The notes: generated by a model from the letters alone, not told the origin. DNA of 64,000 nucleotides from Prosopocoilus inquinatus (GCA_036172665.1 CM069876.1:34937001-35001000); one strand, 5' to 3'. Numbered from the stretch's first letter, positions 1-11,188 are shown. Numbers and translations: made by a program.

Positions 1-138
1 GACATCGCAGCTACAGCCCGGACGCAAAGTACGTCGCCACCCGATCACGGACGATCAGCACCGCAATCACCAACTTTGGACCAAGAATCCCCCCAACAAT
101 TTAAACATAATATTAATAAAAGGTATCAACTTTTGTAA
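1..138 (+). other. open frame at the window edge, unrecognised
   Basis: Frame 1 is open from base 1 to a TAA at 136-138 (46 codons) and the first 90 bases are GC-richer than the following sequence. The peptide is Ser/Pro/Thr/Gln-rich. It may be the 3' end of a neighbouring gene or of a retroelement, or chance. I cannot identify it. Confidence 0.22.
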
Positions 139-215
139 AACATTTGATTTTAAAGCTCTACCCTCTACCACTCACGTGATCTAGTGAAGGCACTACACTC
201 TTACCGCGACTATCA

Positions 216-462
216 GGGCTATTCTGTAACATTGATATGCATATCAATTGATATGGCCTTCGATAATTGAAAAGAACTTGTTACGATTTCATAACATTTC
301 ACGTCGATTGTCGACCTCATATTGAAGAGAGATGTATATTAACTCTATATCACACTTGAAACGGACTGCAAGTTGTTACGAAACTATTTACAGAATACCA
401 ATTTTGCAAGATCACTTGAAACATAGCAATATCAAGTCCATATCAATGTTAGAGAATAGACA
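216..462. mobile_element. MITE-like inverted-repeat element
   Basis: GGGCTATTCTGTAACATTGA... at the left end is mirrored by a CATATCAATGTTAGAGAATA-type right end; about 24 bases each, 250 bases apart, with no coding potential. Confidence 0.6.
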
Positions 463-3457
463 CCATTATCCAATCGAATTATATAGGGCATAACTAAACT
501 TGCATACTCAAGAAAATTAGATAGTTTTGATAAGTGACATCCGAGGGGCGCGGTGTTTCATGAAATGAAATAGTGACAGCACACGACTATAAGACCTGAA
601 CAGTCGCAGTTTTAGCAGGATGTAGACGCTCAAGTTAAAAAAAAAAACTGCACGCATCTACATTCAAGATGGCTAAGAAGAGCTAGTTTTTACAAGAGTA
701 TCAACTTCGACTTTCAAATTTGTCCTTGAATAGAGCACGCCCACCAGAAATATAGAGAGTGCTATTGAACTTGAGCCATTAGTTTACATACGTGCTTAAG
801 AAAATGAAAGTTTCGTAAGGTAACTTAATATGAAAAGTCGGTGCATTGGTTAATTAAGTGATGATCTTCAACTCATATGATACTAGTTAAAACAGGATAG
901 GAAACTGAATGTTGTCACTGCCATTTTTAATGTGGCAGAAAGATGCATTGTGTGTGCGTGATTAAAAATGACTTGAAATAACTGAAATTTGACTGAAATC
1001 AAATTGATTAGATAAAAACGAGAAGTTCGTGAAATACTATTCCATTGGATTAAGAAGAACTCAAACAACTGAAATAGCAAATTTATCATTTGACATTTCT
1101 GTCACCATCTGACCAATTTAAAATTAAAGCACTGTTTAAAGATAAAATGTGTAACTGGAGAGACATTATCAACAGAAGAAACTATTTGCATTTGAAAATG
1201 AAACAAGTTTAATTGTAGTGAAGAAGTTTAATATGTAAAGTATTTTTAACCTCTAAAATTTGTTAGTAAAACGTCACCAAAATTACTTGGATAACATTGG
1301 GGTTGGCAGGTAGAACAGCTTGCTGCATTTGTCGCAATAAACTGATGCCGATCTCATTGGATCACTCTTGTTAAATATTTTTTCATTTCTTTATATAATT
1401 TTCTCGATGTAACCAATAGTGATTCAATAAACTTATTATTATTAACATGCACTACGCTTAGAGGAAAAGCAGACTTCCAACAGACATTCTAGAATTTTGA
1501 TACTGATAAGTATCAAAGAGAAAAAGAAAAACAAATTTCATGCGCTGTAGGTTATTGCTCGAGAGCGAACAGTTTTAGGTTTCCGGTACGAAAAGTACGC
1601 AATTTATAATAAGTCTTTGAATAAGTCATTTACCAGATGTTGCATAGGTGATTTGATATAATGGTTGTAGTTTGAATGACCTTAGGTAGCTCTCTGAAAT
1701 AAGTAACCTAGACCCAATTATGTTCACAAAGATATCTTATCAGTTACACACATGGATAGGCTAACATTCTTTGTCGCTGATTCTTAGATACAAAACAATA
1801 TCGATTCGCATATTGTGGATGTGGATACAAAATTTATTTCTAAACCATCACATACGATTAAGTTTTTCGTGTTAGTATCGGTATTTATTGTAATTTGGAT
1901 TGTGAATTATAGTGCATCATTAATAAATGACATAAATGACTTAAGTATAATAACACCCTGTATCCTGCAATAACCGAATTTATTTAACATGCGTTAAGAT
2001 TTATGAAATAAACATCAAAGCTACAAATTGTCTTTCGTTCTTGTAACATTAAAGCTAGTTTTCTAAGTCACTGTTTAACTTTAATCTTCAGGAACTTTTT
2101 TTTATAATGTTAGTACGGAAACAAACAGAAGACTAAGGTTAAACTGCAACTGAAAAAACAGGCCTTAGTGTTGAATTCCTGAATTCACAGTTCAAGTATA
2201 GTAAAGCAAAATCGCATCATTTCATAATAAAACATCGGCAGAATTGCGGCAACTGGGGCAAGCGATTACATCAAGTGATACAAAGAACACAGGGCTTTCC
2301 TATACCGTATACAGAAGAAACTGACTTTTCCGAAAAAGATGAAGCCACATCAGTCAGTTTATACGAAAAGAATTTAACAGAGAGAAAAAATAACAATGAA
2401 TAGCTAAAACAGCGACATCCTACGATCGCTTTTTGACCTAACATTGCATAAGGATTGAATAATTGAAGCCAGTTTGCTATACAATAAGTCAAATAGGGCT
2501 GAAACAGCTGTACAGAGGCTGCTCGAGGGATTCACTGCAATCAAAAACGATTTGCAACAAAATTTTGGAAAAAATGACGTAGAAAGGTACCGATTATGAG
2601 ACAAGTTGTGGCAGAAATACCGTCAAGTGATCAAATCTATTTGAGGATGGCGATGAAGACTCATCAGAAGACGAAGATTTTTAACCATTTAGGATTCTCA
2701 ATCATCACCTGTTGGGGGTGTACTTCTTGCTAATGTTTACTTAATGCTAATGTTTTTAAACACCATCACTAGCATGTATATACTTTCTAAAAAAGTTTCA
2801 TTTAAGTGACACCAACGAAGTTACTTCAAAACAACCTGTTTTCACACATTAGCTACAATTACTACGATTACGATATAGTTCCGAACTTTTGACTGTATCA
2901 GTCGTGTCCTTGATGCATTTTTAACTACTACTGTCCACTATGATCGGTTATATACGTGTCAGTACTTTGTCATATTCAATAAAGCAAATCTACAATATAA
3001 ATAAAAGACTCAAGTATAGTAACACCCTGTAAAAAAAAACGATAACTTATGTTTCGTCGATTTTATGTATATTCCGATTAGTTTATGATTAAAATATTTA
3101 GCTCAATGAACCAATGAATTCTTTATAATAATAGCGTACAGCGTGGAGCAAAGTGATACTCATCCAGTTACCTTTGCATTACCCTTGTATGTACAAAGTA
3201 CGGAACGCCATTCTACCAAACTAAGAAAGGCAGTGCTTACTTGCCCCCTATTATCAAAATATATATCAAAATTCGTAAAGTGACTTATAATATGAATCTA
3301 AAGTTGAACTTGACGAAAATAGTTTTGCTCTTCAGTATTGTTAATTAAGATTAAAAATGTATTTTTTTAAGAGCGCTTTTATTAACTTTCTTTACAAAAT
3401 AACTGTGTGTTAGTGTCGCCAATAAATTTAACAAGTACAACAGCGCCGCTAACGTCA
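463..3457. other. non-coding stretch with repeat ends
   Basis: I see no exon with the array's acceptor plus fingers. It contains transposon ends reading ACTCRAGTATAGTAACACCC near 1930-1970 and 3000-3030, and one member of a degraded protein-like repeat (2402-2683). Confidence 0.5.
2402..2683 (+). repeat. dispersed repeat with decayed coding look (copy 1)
   Basis: Contains ACAGCGACATCCTACGATCG, TTTTTGACCTAACATTGCAT, and GATTTGCAACAAAATTTT. Related copies are at 23452-23625 and 50562-50690. One plus frame gives an ETAVQRLLEGFTAIKND segment with later stops, ending in an acidic run (DEDSSEDEDF). This looks like a dead transposon protein of unknown family. Confidence 0.5.
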
Positions 3458-3651
3458 TTAATCAAGTCGTGCTACCGAGTTCTTGTGGATTAAAAACAAA
3501 TGCTGTTGCAAAGTCTGCTTCCTGTAAAACTTCCGTCCACAATGATGGCAATTAAATTGAGGTTCCACTCCACACTCGAACTGCACGTGTCGGACCAGGT
3601 TTCTTTTATGTTTGTAATGTTTGGAGCAGTTCATGCAATGATACCTCATTC
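3458..3651 (-). CDS. lola: lola alternative last exon, C2HC + C2H2 finger pair (most 3' in window)
   Basis: Encodes a 64-residue tail (split residue counted as 1). Finger 1 uses C6, C9, H22, C27; finger 2 uses C35, C38, H51, H56. The linker is CGVEPQF, close to the usual CGKEPQF. The acceptor is TTCTTGCAG and the stop is TAA. AATAAA lies on the minus strand at 3378-3383, 75 bases past the stop. This exon would give a BTB protein its own DNA-binding specificity. It is the last recognised exon, with only repeats and weak frames below it, so it may be the 3' end of the gene. Confidence 0.88.
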
Positions 3652-4127
3652 CTGCAAGAAGAAAATCTGTCAGAATTTGGGTACGTACAAACACTTCTGG
3701 AAAGGAATCTGCAAGTTACTTAATCCAACGCAGAATTAAACATTTGTTCCAAAAATAAATAAAACGAAATTAAATGTAACGGTAAGAAATGTAAAGCTAG
3801 ATAATAAGAGGATTTACTTACCTAACATTTGTTTTGTTTTAAGAACTACTCATCGTTTTATAGATGTACACTTATAATATATGACGTATACAATTCAGAT
3901 ACCATGCCATCATAACTTCTGAATTTTCAGAATCAATAAATGACTCGAGTTTAGTAACACCCTATACACAGGAACCTAATAAGGCATTGAGGATCGTTTC
4001 CGGTTTCTTCTTCATCACACAGTTTCACGAGGGGGATAATTTTAAGAAGAGAAAAAAAAACCATTTTAGAATTTAAATAATTTATTTTGAACTTTTCGCC
4101 CTCTTGGATTCAACGAGACGAGATCCA

Positions 4128-4309
4128 CTATAGCTTGTATTTGTGTTTAATTAAGCAATGGGCCTTTACGGTGCACTTATGAGTGAATCGCTTTCCACAA
4201 ATGGGGCATTCAAACTGAGGCTCCTGTCCACATTCGTACTTTAAATGCCTGCGCAATTCCGACATGCGGCCGTATTGTCTCGAGCACTTATGGCAGGGAT
4301 GCTTTTGAA
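4128..4309 (-). CDS. lola: lola alternative last exon, finger pair
   Basis: Short 60-residue tail with almost nothing before finger 1. Finger 1: C6, C9, H22, C27; finger 2: C35, C38, H51, H56. The linker is CGQEPQFEC. The acceptor is TTTCAGTTTCAG, a doubled motif, so the earlier AG six bases upstream is a possible alternative that would add two codons. AATAAA is at 4081-4086 (minus). There is no usable ATG at its start, so it makes sense only as a spliced exon. Confidence 0.88.
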
Positions 4310-4329
4310 CTGAAACTGAAAGAAGTTAG

Positions 4330-4690
4330 ATCAGTTAAGGGCGGCGCAGTTATGGACGTCATCGATGGCAACAGGGTTGCAAAAAATTCCCCTAAACGTC
4401 TGTGATATTGAGATTGGAGCAGCGGTAATTGACGGTTTACGGCCCCAACGTTAAGGCAGCGTAGATTGGAGGGAGGTCTAGCGGAATTTTTACCGTATTG
4501 ATTGATGAAAAATCCATAAGAAATAACAAAGGGGTCGCAGATTGCAAGTTACGACGAAAAAATTGTTCTGAAATCTAGCAAATAGGATGCAAATTATAGT
4601 TTTCAGATAATTGTGCGCCACTCGCCTATGTAGTTTGCAACCCCCCTCCCCCATGTTATTTCTTATGAAGTTTTGATTCTGAAAGTACGT
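4330..4690. repeat. dispersed repeat, GATTGGAGGGAGGTCTAGCGG family
   Basis: A segment with GCAGCGGTAATTGACGG and TTGGAGGGAGGTCTAGCGG recurs at 18755-18830, 57850-57950 and, more diverged, 60105-60175. Confidence 0.55.
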
Positions 4691-4880
4691 TTCCCTTTTG
4701 GCGTTTCACACAACACAAAAAAAAGAACTGTTGTTTTCATCACGCCTGCATCGAAAAGAAATTTCTCGAAATAAAACAACCACTTACTTATTTTATTTAA
4801 TTTTTGATTCATTCTTTCGCTTATTTTCTATCGAGGGTGGAAATGGTCATGATGAAAAACGGCGCAAAGTTTTATATCGT

Positions 4881-5083
4881 TTATTTCGTTAGTGATTCAA
4901 GGGCGGCTTGGCCATGTTTAATGAAGATGTGCTTCTTCAAGTCGTGCTTCCTTTTGCTTCTGAACAAGCAGTGAGTGCAGGCGAACTTCCTGATTTCCTG
5001 GCCGCAGTCTAGCGCCAGGTGAACTTTCAGGGAATTTCTATTTTTGTATATCTTTTTGCAGTTGGGGCACACCTGTTTCATAT
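4881..5083 (-). CDS. lola: lola alternative last exon, finger pair
   Basis: Encodes 67 residues. Finger 1: C6, C9, H22, C27; finger 2: C36, C39, H52, H57. The linker is one residue longer than usual (CGQEIRKFAC) and finger 2 is very basic (RSKRKHDLKK). The acceptor is CGTTCCAG. The stop codon sits inside the sequence AAATAAA, so a canonical AATAAA hexamer (4880-4885) overlaps the stop. Confidence 0.88.
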
Positions 5084-5508
5084 CTGGAACGAAGCGTGTT
5101 TCAGTGACATGATAATATTACAACGCCTGGTGGATAGGCCACCAGTAAATCAGAGACGAATGACTCTCCGCGCCGGCGCCGTAGTAAACGTCGAACCTCG
5201 TGGTTCTCGAACCGATTAGAGCAAACTTCGCGTGATTCTCGAACCGAAAGTATCCGATTGTAAAAGCAGAAGTGCGCGCGGCTTTTAATTTAATTTAATT
5301 TTCAATTTAATTAATACAACGAACGGAGAGCTTATGAAAAGTTATCCTTTTGAGTTCAAATCGAGATAAAAGCGAATGGCTTTGAAAATAAATCAAATTA
5401 ACATGGATTCATGTTGTCAAAACCGCAAATAAAAGGGTATTATTTATTTTAATAAAATATATAACAATTACACATCTTTTTAGTAATTTCCAAGGCGCTG
5501 ATTCTATC

Positions 5509-5714
5509 TCAAAGAATTTTGTAATCGTCGCAACTGTCTAACATTTTGTGCATGGTCCCGTAGTGCACCTTCAGGTTATATTTTCTGTTCGTTTTGTATC
5601 CGCACAACGTGCACACGCATTTTTTGGGCTTGCCGCAATCGTACTTTAGGTGAGTCCAGAGGGTCTTCTCGTTTTTGTAAAACTTTGCGCATCCGGGACA
5701 AGACAGTTTCATCC
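5509..5714 (-). CDS. lola: lola alternative last exon, finger pair
   Basis: Encodes 68 residues. Finger 1: C6, C9, H22, C27; finger 2: C35, C38, H51, H56. The linker is CGKPKKCVC, with an extra Cys at 33 in place of the usual aromatic. The acceptor is TTAATTTCAG and the stop is TGA. AATAAA is at 5443-5448 (minus). The 190-base gap to the next exon downstream (5905-6104 lies upstream in transcription) is short, so this is part of a compact cluster. Confidence 0.88.
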
Positions 5715-5904
5715 CTGAAATTAAAAGTAGTTACCGAGGGTGGTGGTAGCCTATTGTCATCCATCCAGAGAAGGCCTTACGTGAAGATAACTTATGCATC
5801 TTAAAAATAGTTCAGGGGTACCCTGTATAATACTCAAAACAATTTTTTCGTAATTCAATTTTTATTTCGCAGCACGTAATTCCAGGCAAGAATTTGTTAA
5901 AGAA

Positions 5905-6104
5905 TTAATTAAAGTTTCTTTTGAGGATTTGTTGATGAACCATGGCATAATGTCGTTTTATGTTCGAGTACTGTTTGGACTTGCGATTGCAATCTTCGAC
6001 TGGACACTTGAACATGGGCTGCTTCCCACACTCGTACTTTCTATGCCTCCAGAGGGATCTGCTTCGCTTGTAGGTTTTTCCGCAAAGATTGCAGATGTGA
6101 TCAC
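5905..6104 (-). CDS. lola: lola alternative last exon, finger pair
   Basis: Encodes 66 residues. Finger 1: C5, C8, H21, C26; finger 2 has the longer C-x4-C form with C34, C39, H52, H57. The linker is CGKQPMFKC. The acceptor is GGTAATTGCAG. AATAAA is at 5861-5866 (minus), 39 bases past the stop. It has no internal ATG before the fingers and is hidden behind a long but meaningless plus-strand frame. Finger 2 type (PVEDCNRKSK) groups it with the exons at 7351, 13331 and 20248. Confidence 0.88.
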
Positions 6105-6380
6105 CTGCAATTACCTCACGGTTAAAGTCGTGAATTCGAAATCGATTCGTGAAATTATGGATTCGATTAGGTACGGATCAATCCTCCTCTTATTTAATAT
6201 TCTTTATTACAACAGAATAAATGCAACACATTAACTACCGACTTCAAAAATTATTATTTACAAACTCGCTTCATACAACTTAACAAACTAGTTTTTTTAA
6301 AACTTAAGCTTAACATACATGCACAAGTTAAAATAGCAAACCCAGTTTCCACCCCTAAAGCGACGACATTGGAAGGTCCG

Positions 6381-6637
6381 TCAATAATAATCCTTGAAGT
6401 CCAGCTCCGTGTGGTACCTCACGAAGCAGTTGCCGGGATGTAGCCCGGGCTTCCGCGAGCAAGTCCGGCACTGGTAGACGGTCACGTGCCTCCTGCCCTT
6501 GATGTTGCGATTGCTGCAAACGGCGCAGTCTTTCGCTTTTCCGGACTTCCAGATGCGATGAGGTTTTCCGTTCAGCCTCTCGATTCTCTCCTTTCGCGTG
6601 AACCGCCCGTATCTTTTAAAAGACGCCGCTATCACAT
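6381..6637 (-). CDS. lola: lola alternative last exon encoding a piggyBac-type zinc ribbon
   Basis: Encodes 85 residues: a basic helix-like lead (FTRKERIERLNGKPHRIW) and then a Cys/His domain with C38-x2-C41, C57-x2-C60, C71-x4-H76 and the motifs CAVC, YQCRTC, KPGL, CF and YHT. Order and spacing match the C-terminal zinc ribbon of piggyBac transposases (R-L-x-G lead, C-x2-C, Y-x-C-x2-C, P-G-L, C-F-x2-Y-H-T). It follows a clean acceptor (TTTTTGTTTTTAG) in the same splice phase as the finger exons and has AATAAA at 6203-6208. No transposase DDE core or terminal repeats are seen nearby. I infer an exonised transposase domain used as a Lola tail; a decayed insertion whose frame and phase match by chance is the alternative. 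Confidence 0.72.
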
Positions 6638-6991
6638 CTAAAAACAAAAAGAAAATGAAGGGCGCGCTCTTTTTTTTCTTGGGTTCGGTTTGAGAATTGC
6701 AGGTGAGGTCAAGTAAGTCAAGCGCTCCCAAGTCAAAACCTTTTTTTTGAATTTGATGAAAAAAAAAGAAAGGATAATTTGAATTTACCGCGTAAATTTA
6801 AACGTCAACTAAAAATATGGCGCCAAATTCAAACTATCCTCAATCATTAAAAATCATACTATACATAAAAGAGTGTTTTTTTTTTTACTTTGTCGTGATA
6901 ATTTTAAAGAAAAAGAATCAGGAGTATCATTAACCATCGAAAAGCATTCAATTTTTAGGAGATTCCAATCAGTTTTGGCTTAATGAATTAC

Positions 6992-7149
6992 CTACAAAGG
7001 AAGGATGAAAGTCTGTAACTCAAAAGTGTGGCGTAAGATACGAAGAACATCAGGCGTCTGCCCGAAGATGACTTTTAAGCACAAAACAAGTACGAACTTG
7101 TAAAGATTGGACACTTCTTGACGGTTAACAAGCACCATGGTTCTCTTTT
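6992..7149 (-). CDS. possible non-finger last exon, unrecognised product
   Basis: After the acceptor-like sequence AATGTATTTCAG, the frame in the array's usual phase stays open for 52 residues to a TAG at 6992-6994; the other two frames stop sooner. The product is hydrophobic (LYKFVLVLCLKVIF, then LRILRHTFEL) and has no Cys pairs. I recognise no family. It could be a short tail exon, an extra exon before the piggyBac-ribbon exon, or chance. Confidence 0.22.
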
Positions 7150-7350
7150 CTGAAATACATTAAATATAAAAAAAAAATTTGTTTATGATTTGGTTTACGT
7201 GGCCCAAATTTTGCAGAAGTCAAACCAAAATCACACTTGGTCAAAATAAATTATTAGTATTTTCTAAAATAAAAAAAAAATATCAAATCAATATTTATTC
7301 AAACGCGCCAGATAATTAATCACAATACATATTCGCCAAAAGCGGGGCGA

Positions 7351-7589
7351 TTAAATATTACTAATTGGTTCCCATGGAATGTGATCCTTGTGCTTGTTCG
7401 CTATGTGGTGCTTTATATTGATCTTTATTTTTGATTTCTGATTGCAACCGGGCACCGGACAGGAAAATTGGGGTTCCTTTCCGCACTCGTACCGTTTGTG
7501 ATTATACAGGGACTGCTGGTGTTTGTATCTTTTGTTGCACGTATTGCACGCAAAAGGCTTGCCTTCACTGCCATAGTAACTCGCCCTAC
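7351..7589 (-). CDS. lola: lola alternative last exon, finger pair
   Basis: Encodes 79 residues with a 14-residue lead. Finger 1: C15, C18, H31, C36; finger 2: C44-x4-C49, H62, H67. The linker is the canonical CGKEPQFSC. The acceptor is ATATTTTTCAG and the stop is TAA. AATAAA is at 7294-7299 (minus). Finger 2 resembles those of 5905 and 13331, suggesting old duplications. Confidence 0.9.
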
Positions 7590-9050
7590 CTGAAAAATAT
7601 AAATCGTCAGTCACGAACAAATAAATAATTTTCAGTACCGAAATAAACTGAAAAATAATCATACTTGTACTATACCATATTTTTTTATATGTTACTGTAA
7701 CTAAAGGCTGTTTTGCATTAAGTCTGTCTTACATTATCATATAAAATGATACCAGAAAAAGGTAAAAAAAGGCGTAAAACAATAAAACAAATTATGGTAC
7801 CGTAAAATCGTACAGAAACAGATGTATTTGAGTCCAGTTCATAACATTTCTTTGCTAATATTTTTTTGGTAAGTACTATTTTCTCGTAACAGAAATTAGT
7901 ATAACGTAAAATAGCCTTTACACTAATTTATTAGCTGCGTTCCTTTTGCCACAAATCTTATCTCAAATCACATAAACGTTATTTCCGTTGACATGAATAA
8001 GTAAGTTTGTACTGGGATGGCACTCCCATTAGATTCAAATACATTCAAATTTACTTGTTCGTCCTAACGGGTATGACGTGCATCTGATCTGAAGTGAGAT
8101 TTTTGTTGCAAGAGGAAGACACGTATAGTGTACGAGGAAATAGTATCAATAAATATTACGAAACGAACCAAATACATCTGTTTTTATAATATTTTATGGT
8201 AATGTAATTTGTTTTACTGTTTTAAACTGCCCTACAAATTGATTTACCTTTTATATGATAAGGTACAACGGCGATGCTTTCGGGCGCTTCGAACGAGCTA
8301 ACTCCACTCTTAATTGTATCGGGGAAAACGAAAATTCATTCACAGAGAAACTTGCCGCAAATAAATACTTGTAACGTTTGGGATGGTAAACAGTTCTGCG
8401 CTATCGCCCATCAATGACGTAATATAAGCTTAAAATAAAAAGTAGAGGCTGGCTGACCTCGCATCAAAAACCTTTTTATCTTGTATACATCTTTCCTCCA
8501 TCAATAACTGGAGTTCGTCGCTTTCCAAACTGTTAAATATAACAAGTACGCGTGTTATCTTTAGAGAACGGTGAATAACGTGATACTCTGATTCAATGCA
8601 TAAGACAAAGAGAGACATTTTCTCTGCGTTAGATATGCGTAAGAGAAAGAGGGAGGCAAGCATTCGTCCAACCATAGACAGATTGTATTCCTCTTTTGTA
8701 AAAGAGTCCTCCTGTAAAATAAGTCACTTAAATGTATGTACAGTATGTCTGTTAATGTCCGTACGCCGATTAAGTTGGTATGCATGCAAGTTGATCAACT
8801 TGTAGAGGAAAAACATGCTGCTTGCGTCAATTCTGAGAGGGTTCATTGGCGGTTCGTTAATTTTATTTTCTCGCTGGTCTTGCAGAATATTCATGATATG
8901 TTCATTTTACAATTTTCATCGGACAAGAGTCAACTTTCATATAAATCAACCTTTATATAAATGTATCATTTACTGCGGTTACATCCTTTTATTCAAAATA
9001 TTTTGTTAAAAGTGCCAGGTTGCAGCCAGATACAATGTGACTTGTACTAT

Positions 9051-9606
9051 ATACAGGGTGTTGCGTTTTGAAATGCAACATAGGAAATCCCATGTTAATT
9101 TAAAGGTGTATTGAAATTGAATATTGGCTTCCCGAATTATTTTACAGCAAAATTCCATTTAGATTTCTTAAAAAGTATTCTTTAAGATGAATCTGTCTCT
9201 GAAGAGTGAGAATTCTTCATTCGCTCAGTTTGAAGATGTTTACAAAAGATTAGTGACGAATTTCAATTTATACCAAACTATCAGCACGGCCTTGATCAAT
9301 AAATGTTAAAATAAATGATTGGAAAAGCCCATCAATCTTTTTCAAGAACGAACTAGATTTACTAATTTTCACTATTATTGATCATGGCCGTGCTGATAGT
9401 TCGGTATAAATTGAATTTAGCTACAGAAACCTTTTTAAATATCTTAAAACTCAGCGTACGAAAAATCCTCAAACTTCACAGACAGATTGACCTTAAAGAG
9501 TACTTTAAAAAACCTGAATGGAATTTTTCTGTAAAATAATTAGCGAGCACCTTTAAATTAACATGGGATTTCCTATGTTGCGTTTCAAAACGCAGCACCC
9601 TGTATA
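9051..9606. mobile_element. palindromic MITE, family 1 (copy 1)
   Basis: Begins ATACAGGGTGTTGCGTTTTG and ends CAAAACGCAGCACCCTGTAT. Almost the whole 556 bases is self-complementary, including an inner pair around CTATCAGCACGGCCTTGATC and GATCATGGCCGTGCTGATAG. A second copy lies at 46081-46627. Confidence 0.82.
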
Positions 9607-9852
9607 CTCTTACGGCACAGAGGTGTACTCCATGATAACATCGGTACTTGTTATATCTGATAATCGGAAACGGCAAGTTTTTTTTATACCTATTGTTTAG
9701 AAATCAAACAGTTTTGGTTATTGTAGGGGGAAAGATGTACTCACTGTATAGCTGCGGAGTTATAAAGCAGGACAAGTCTTAAATAGGTTGCATGGCCAAA
9801 CATTAAGAACCATTTTACTTAGTGTGACTGTAATTCTACGTAAAATAACTTA

Positions 9853-10336
9853 CACAGAGTATCTCACAAATAAGGGGCCACACTGCAACAGTAAATATGG
9901 GACCGACCGTATATAAAAACTTTTTTTCCTTGAACAAAATATAAGGTACTTTTCACAAGATATAGTAAAGTTAAGTGATGAGTACGGACCTGCCCTTCTT
10001 GACTTGCAGAATCCAAATGCGTATTGACCCAATTCCGAAAGAGAAAAGAAAATTTTCAATGCAGTTTGACGTTGTGCGGATGAATAAGCACTTATTTCAT
10101 CATAAGTACGTCAGTTTTATTATTGTTTTACAATCAAATAGCAACTGCTCTGCAAAACATCTGCGTGCCAATGACGCATACACTTTAAATGTGCACAGGT
10201 TCGTATTTCGTTTAACATTTTTCCGAAAAAGACCATTTTTAGACAAATAACCCATTTTTATTTATACTCTCGAATTCTACATATAACATTGTGGTAGCCG
10301 TTCGAGTATGGCCCCTTATTTTCGGGACACTCTGTA
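9853..10336. mobile_element. MITE-like element with ACAGAGT ends
   Basis: Left end CACAGAGTATCTCACAAATA plus AGGGGCCACAC pairs with right end TATGGCCCCTTATTTTCGGG plus ACACTCTGTA. About 33-base terminal repeats; non-coding interior. Confidence 0.68.
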
Positions 10337-10898
10337 CGTCACGTTTGAAATATTCTAAATTGGTTTTTTAATTTTGATTTTTTACGAAATTTAATACGGG
10401 TATTTTTGGTTTAATTGACAACATTGTTTAGTTAGCATTTCGCAAGTACGATCATGTAACTCATGCTTATTTGCTGTGAATAGCACGCACCAACGATGCT
10501 GACAATTGAAATACAAAACAATTAACGCACTCACTCATTAATTACGTTTGACGAGATGCTAACGATTTTGATGCATCGATCTTTGGATGAGAACTTTTAG
10601 AAATGAACTTTGTCACGTCATATTCTGACTGAGGCAGTTAGAGTCAGTCAATCAGATTCGTTCAGTTATTCAGTGAGATTAATTCAGTTATTAAGAAAGC
10701 TATCAGCGACTTGTCGAAATGAACTCATTTCATTACGTCGCAATAAGTTAGTGAATCGGTGATTGTTTGGCCTCGGATGAAGCGCCAAAAGAACATTCAT
10801 GGCAATGTAAACTTTAACTGATTTGGTTATTTTCTGTTGATGTAACGTAAAAAAAAACGTAAATTAATTATTTTAGAACTTAAAGTGAAGAACCATTT

Positions 10899-11024
10899 GC
10901 CCGATTTCTTCACCCACGGATAAATTTATCTGCCAGGTAGTATCCTCGGAAACTATTATCGATACAACGGTTTCCAAGGATAATACCCGCCAGATAAATT
11001 TATCAGGAGGTGAAGAAATCGGGC
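10899..11024. mobile_element. small hairpin element (family 2)
   Basis: GCCCGATTTCTTCACC at the left pairs with GGTGAAGAAATCGGGC at the right; inner arms around ATAAATTTATCTG also pair. A diverged relative is at 60190-60300. Confidence 0.65.
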
Positions 11025-11047
11025 ATAAGTTTAAACACAACCTGGGG

Positions 11048-11188
11048 CCATTTGCACCAAACACTTAAGCCGAGGCTAACTTTAAATGCCGCTTAGAATA
11101 TGAGTTGGGCTAATATTATGCAACCTCAAATATCACAATATAAACCGGACTTAAATTTAAGCTCGGCTTAAGTGCTTGGTGCAACTGG
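11048..11188. mobile_element. small hairpin element with TTGCACCAA ends
   Basis: CCATTTGCACCAAACACTTA plus AGCCGAGG pairs with CTCGGCTTAAGTGCTTGGTG plus CAACTGG; 28-base arms, about 140 bases in total, immediately beside the previous hairpin. Confidence 0.65.

Larger units (their letters stand above)
1930..3965. repeat. short transposon termini with AGTAACACCCTRTA
   Basis: The end motif (GACTTAAGTATAATAACACC / GACTCAAGTATAGTAACACC / GACTCGAGTTTAGTAACACC) occurs at about 1940-1966, 3008-3031 and 3943-3965, with a further copy at 33715-33750. All are in the same orientation, consistent with one family of solo ends or truncated elements. Confidence 0.5.

Noticed and set aside
5929..6234. 101-codon plus-strand frame
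   Set aside because: It is the antisense of the finger exon at 5905-6104. The plus-strand frames opposite the other finger exons (3500, 13301, 20278, 27571, 33704, 40416, 41388, 52678, 58948) have the same cause.
6381..6637. Simple piggyBac insertion instead of an exon
   Set aside because: No terminal TTAA-type ends, no transposase core and no frame damage were seen, and the exon follows the array's splice phase; kept as the stated alternative only.
8430..9009. Overlapping frames of 64-81 codons on both strands
   Set aside because: No motifs, no array-type acceptor, and mutual overlap in many frames suggest chance in non-coding DNA.
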